Shown here piece after piece: positions 61,970 to 64,000 of a DNA stretch of 64,000 nt. This stretch comes from Lycocorax pyrrhopterus obiensis (Eukaryota; Chordata; Aves; Passeriformes; Paradisaeidae): the NCBI GenBank assembly GCA_014706295.1, contig JACSVZ010000004.1, forward strand, positions 89,721,047 through 89,785,046. The letters run 5' to 3'. The notes beneath the pieces were generated by a model that saw only the letters and a program-made list of their open reading frames with translations, made no database searches and was not told the DNA's origin. The number at the start of each line of letters is the position of its first letter. Positions within the stretch are counted from its first letter, which is position 1. The translations under genes and the position numbers were made by a program.

Positions 61970-63170
61970 GCAGGTTGCTCAGGGCTGTGTCCCAAGTTCT
62001 GACCATCTCCAAGGATGTAGTTTTCTCCAACATTTCCAGGAAACTCTGACCAACTTCATGCTTAAAATGTTTTTTTTCTTATATCTAATCAAAATTTCCT
62101 GTGTTGCAACTTGAGCCTGTTGCTTTTTGTCTTGTCACTATGCGCTTTTGAGAGTCTGTCTCCACCTTCTCTATACCACTATATAATACATATAATAGGG
62201 TCTCTCCTTAGCTTACTTTTTCCAAAGGCTCAACAAACTGAATTTCTTCAGCGTCTCCTCACATGGCACATGCACCAGAACCCTAATCATCTTGATCATA
62301 CACAGCTGGATTAATTCAAGTCCATCCAGGACTTTCTGGCAATGAGGAAGCCAAACTAGATACAGCTTTTGAAGTACATTCTCATAAATACTCAATTGAG
62401 AGAGAATCACTCTCCACAACTGTCTAGCTACTTCTCTCCTAAGAGAGTATGTGGTGAGCTTTCTTCTTTTGCGTGTCTGGCTCATCTTCAATTTGGAACT
62501 ACCGTTACTTTCTGTAATGCTCCTTGCTATCCAGACAGCGTGTAATCTGTCCCGTTGCACTGAATTACCTCATTCCAGATGAAAGACTGCATTTTCTTTT
62601 ATTGACACTCATGATCTTTCTTCTGCTATATCTTCTGCTAGGTTGGGTTCCTCTGAATAGCACCATGTTAATTGCTTCCCCTAGTTTGGTGTTGGCTGCT
62701 AAATTGCTGAGTACTGCAATCTGTTACGTCAGCAAAGTTAAGGAGCTGTATTGCTCTCAGTAGCAATTCCTCAGTAATGCCACTAGAAACCAGCCAAAAG
62801 CTGGAATCATTAATCACACCCGTTTACAGCTTATGGCCCATCCAATTTTCCATCCATCCCATTGACCACTTATCCAGTCCATATGAAGCCAAGTTGACTA
62901 CAAGCCTTACTGTCAAAGACCACAACATCCAGTGCTCTCCTTTTACCCACAGAGTTCATCTATCTCATCACAACACATAGTTGGGCTGGGCAGGCATATT
63001 TTGCCTTTGGTAAACCCATTCTCTCTGTTCTCAGTCATCTTATACGAGTCCTCATGTCCTTTATGTTCCCAGTAATGGCTTCCAGGTGGCTGATTAAAAC
63101 TAGTAATCCAGATCCTCCTTCTTGATCTTGCTGAAGATGTGTGTGACATTTGATTTCCTTCCATCACACT
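61970..63170 (-). mobile_element. CR1 LINE fragment, long and degraded
   Basis: About 1.2 kb of minus-strand CR1, lacking the last bases of the 3' end. It starts at 'aggttgctcagggctgtgtc'. The minus-strand frame at 62213-62560 encodes a worn reverse-transcriptase C-terminus (LIQLCMIKMIRVLVHVPCEE, LKKFSLLSLWKK). The frame at 62943-63167 encodes an upstream piece (ENGFTKGKICLPS), matching NGFTKGKSCLTN in the 585-1400 copy. The catalytic centre between them is out of frame or lost. It is older than the copy at 14505-15379. Confidence 0.85.
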
Positions 63171-64000
63171 ATTACAAGAATTTTATAATTTATTTACATA
63201 TTATGAAATATATTTAATCAGGTTTAGGAATATGTACTATTAAACAAATGATAATTTGGGGTTTTGTTTTCTTTAAATGTAGGGATTCTGAATTAAATAA
63301 TTTGGGTTTTTCCTCTCATCTTTAACTTCACATCATTAATCAGTTTGTCTTACTTTCTGTGAAAGCAAAGACCAATATGATTGTTCAGAGAAATAGACAA
63401 CAAAATTTTAACACTAGAGCAAATTGCAACATCATGAGCAAGTCTGCAAATGCTGGTGAATAAAAGCTATTAATTACTCCATTTGTCCCTAAAATGTTTA
63501 GATTATACTTTTCTTGGAATAATGCTAGTCATTGAAATGCTGTTGTGATTCAGGAAGTTGCAGCTTCTTCTGCTTGTTTTTGTTTATATTATATATTCAT
63601 GAAAAAAAGGAATGTGCTAAATTACACTGAATAAGAAGATAGAGCAGAATTTGATTTAGATTTAAGATATTTATGCTAATTTCATTGTTTTTTCTCTGGA
63701 AAAAGAATCTTGAATGTCTCTTTTATTAGAAAGACTTTGTTTTCATACAGCAAATACTTCGATTTCATATAACAGGGTTTTTTCCAACTGTTTTATTTTA
63801 ATTACTATTATTATCTACCAGACAGTATTCACAAAGTCTTAAATACTTTTCTTTAACAATCTTTAACAATTCTTTTACTGATCTAGTACAAGCTATTGCT
63901 ATTGTAAATAAAGTATTTCAGTTACTCAAAGTTAGACATATTCTTCATGGTATAAAAGTCCTTTACAGAGACAACACAATCTCTTCTTACTTCTTACCCT
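63171..64000. other. AT-rich DNA, no gene seen
   Basis: No coding, RNA or repeat element recognised up to the end of the window. Confidence 0.55.

Overview
The window looks like bird nuclear DNA. The background is AT-rich, unique-looking sequence. Scattered through it are chicken-repeat-1 (CR1) LINE fragments of several ages, several solo long terminal repeats (LTRs) of avian endogenous retroviruses, and short microsatellites. The LTR types (termini such as TGTCATGG...CCAGGACA and TGTGCCGG...CCAAGACA) suggest a neoavian, perhaps passerine, species; that refinement is a low-confidence inference from recall, not a database search. I find no convincing host protein-coding exon, tRNA, rRNA, CRISPR array or bacterial-type feature. 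The stretch is best read as intergenic DNA or part of a very large intron. The only open frames that resemble known proteins are broken pieces of CR1 reverse transcriptase.

Layout. 1-8.8 kb: AT-rich DNA with a degraded CR1 reverse-transcriptase piece (585-1400) and one solo LTR (2829-3421). 8.8-15.4 kb: a solo LTR (8805-9433), small CR1 tails, and two sizeable CR1 copies lying head to head (13383-14135 minus, 14505-15379 plus). 15.4-28.3 kb: long unique-looking stretch with two short tandem duplications and simple repeats. 28.3-33.5 kb: a plus-strand LTR (28345-29014), a promoter-like GT/G-rich unit (about 30437-32040) with TATA box and G-quadruplex motif, and an ancient CR1 (33215-33490). 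38.6-41.9 kb: an LTR carrying a second, ERVK-like LTR nested inside it with a perfect 6-bp target duplication, then an LTR that interrupts a CR1. 46.0-49.9 kb: an ancient CR1, a CpG-rich repeat fragment with a 20-bp tandem repeat, and an LTR with a CR1 fragment lodged next to its TATA box. 53.6-59.5 kb: another LTR flanked by a 7-bp direct repeat, a CR1, and the youngest-looking LTR (58853-59489, perfect 5-bp duplication). 62.0-63.2 kb: a long degraded CR1.

There is no gene system acting together here. What the sequence does record is a stack of insertions: ancient CR1, then younger CR1, then LTRs, then LTR within LTR. It also offers a few promoter-like segments that came from mobile elements. 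All element calls come from pattern recognition by eye. Family names beyond CR1 and LTR class are deliberately left open.
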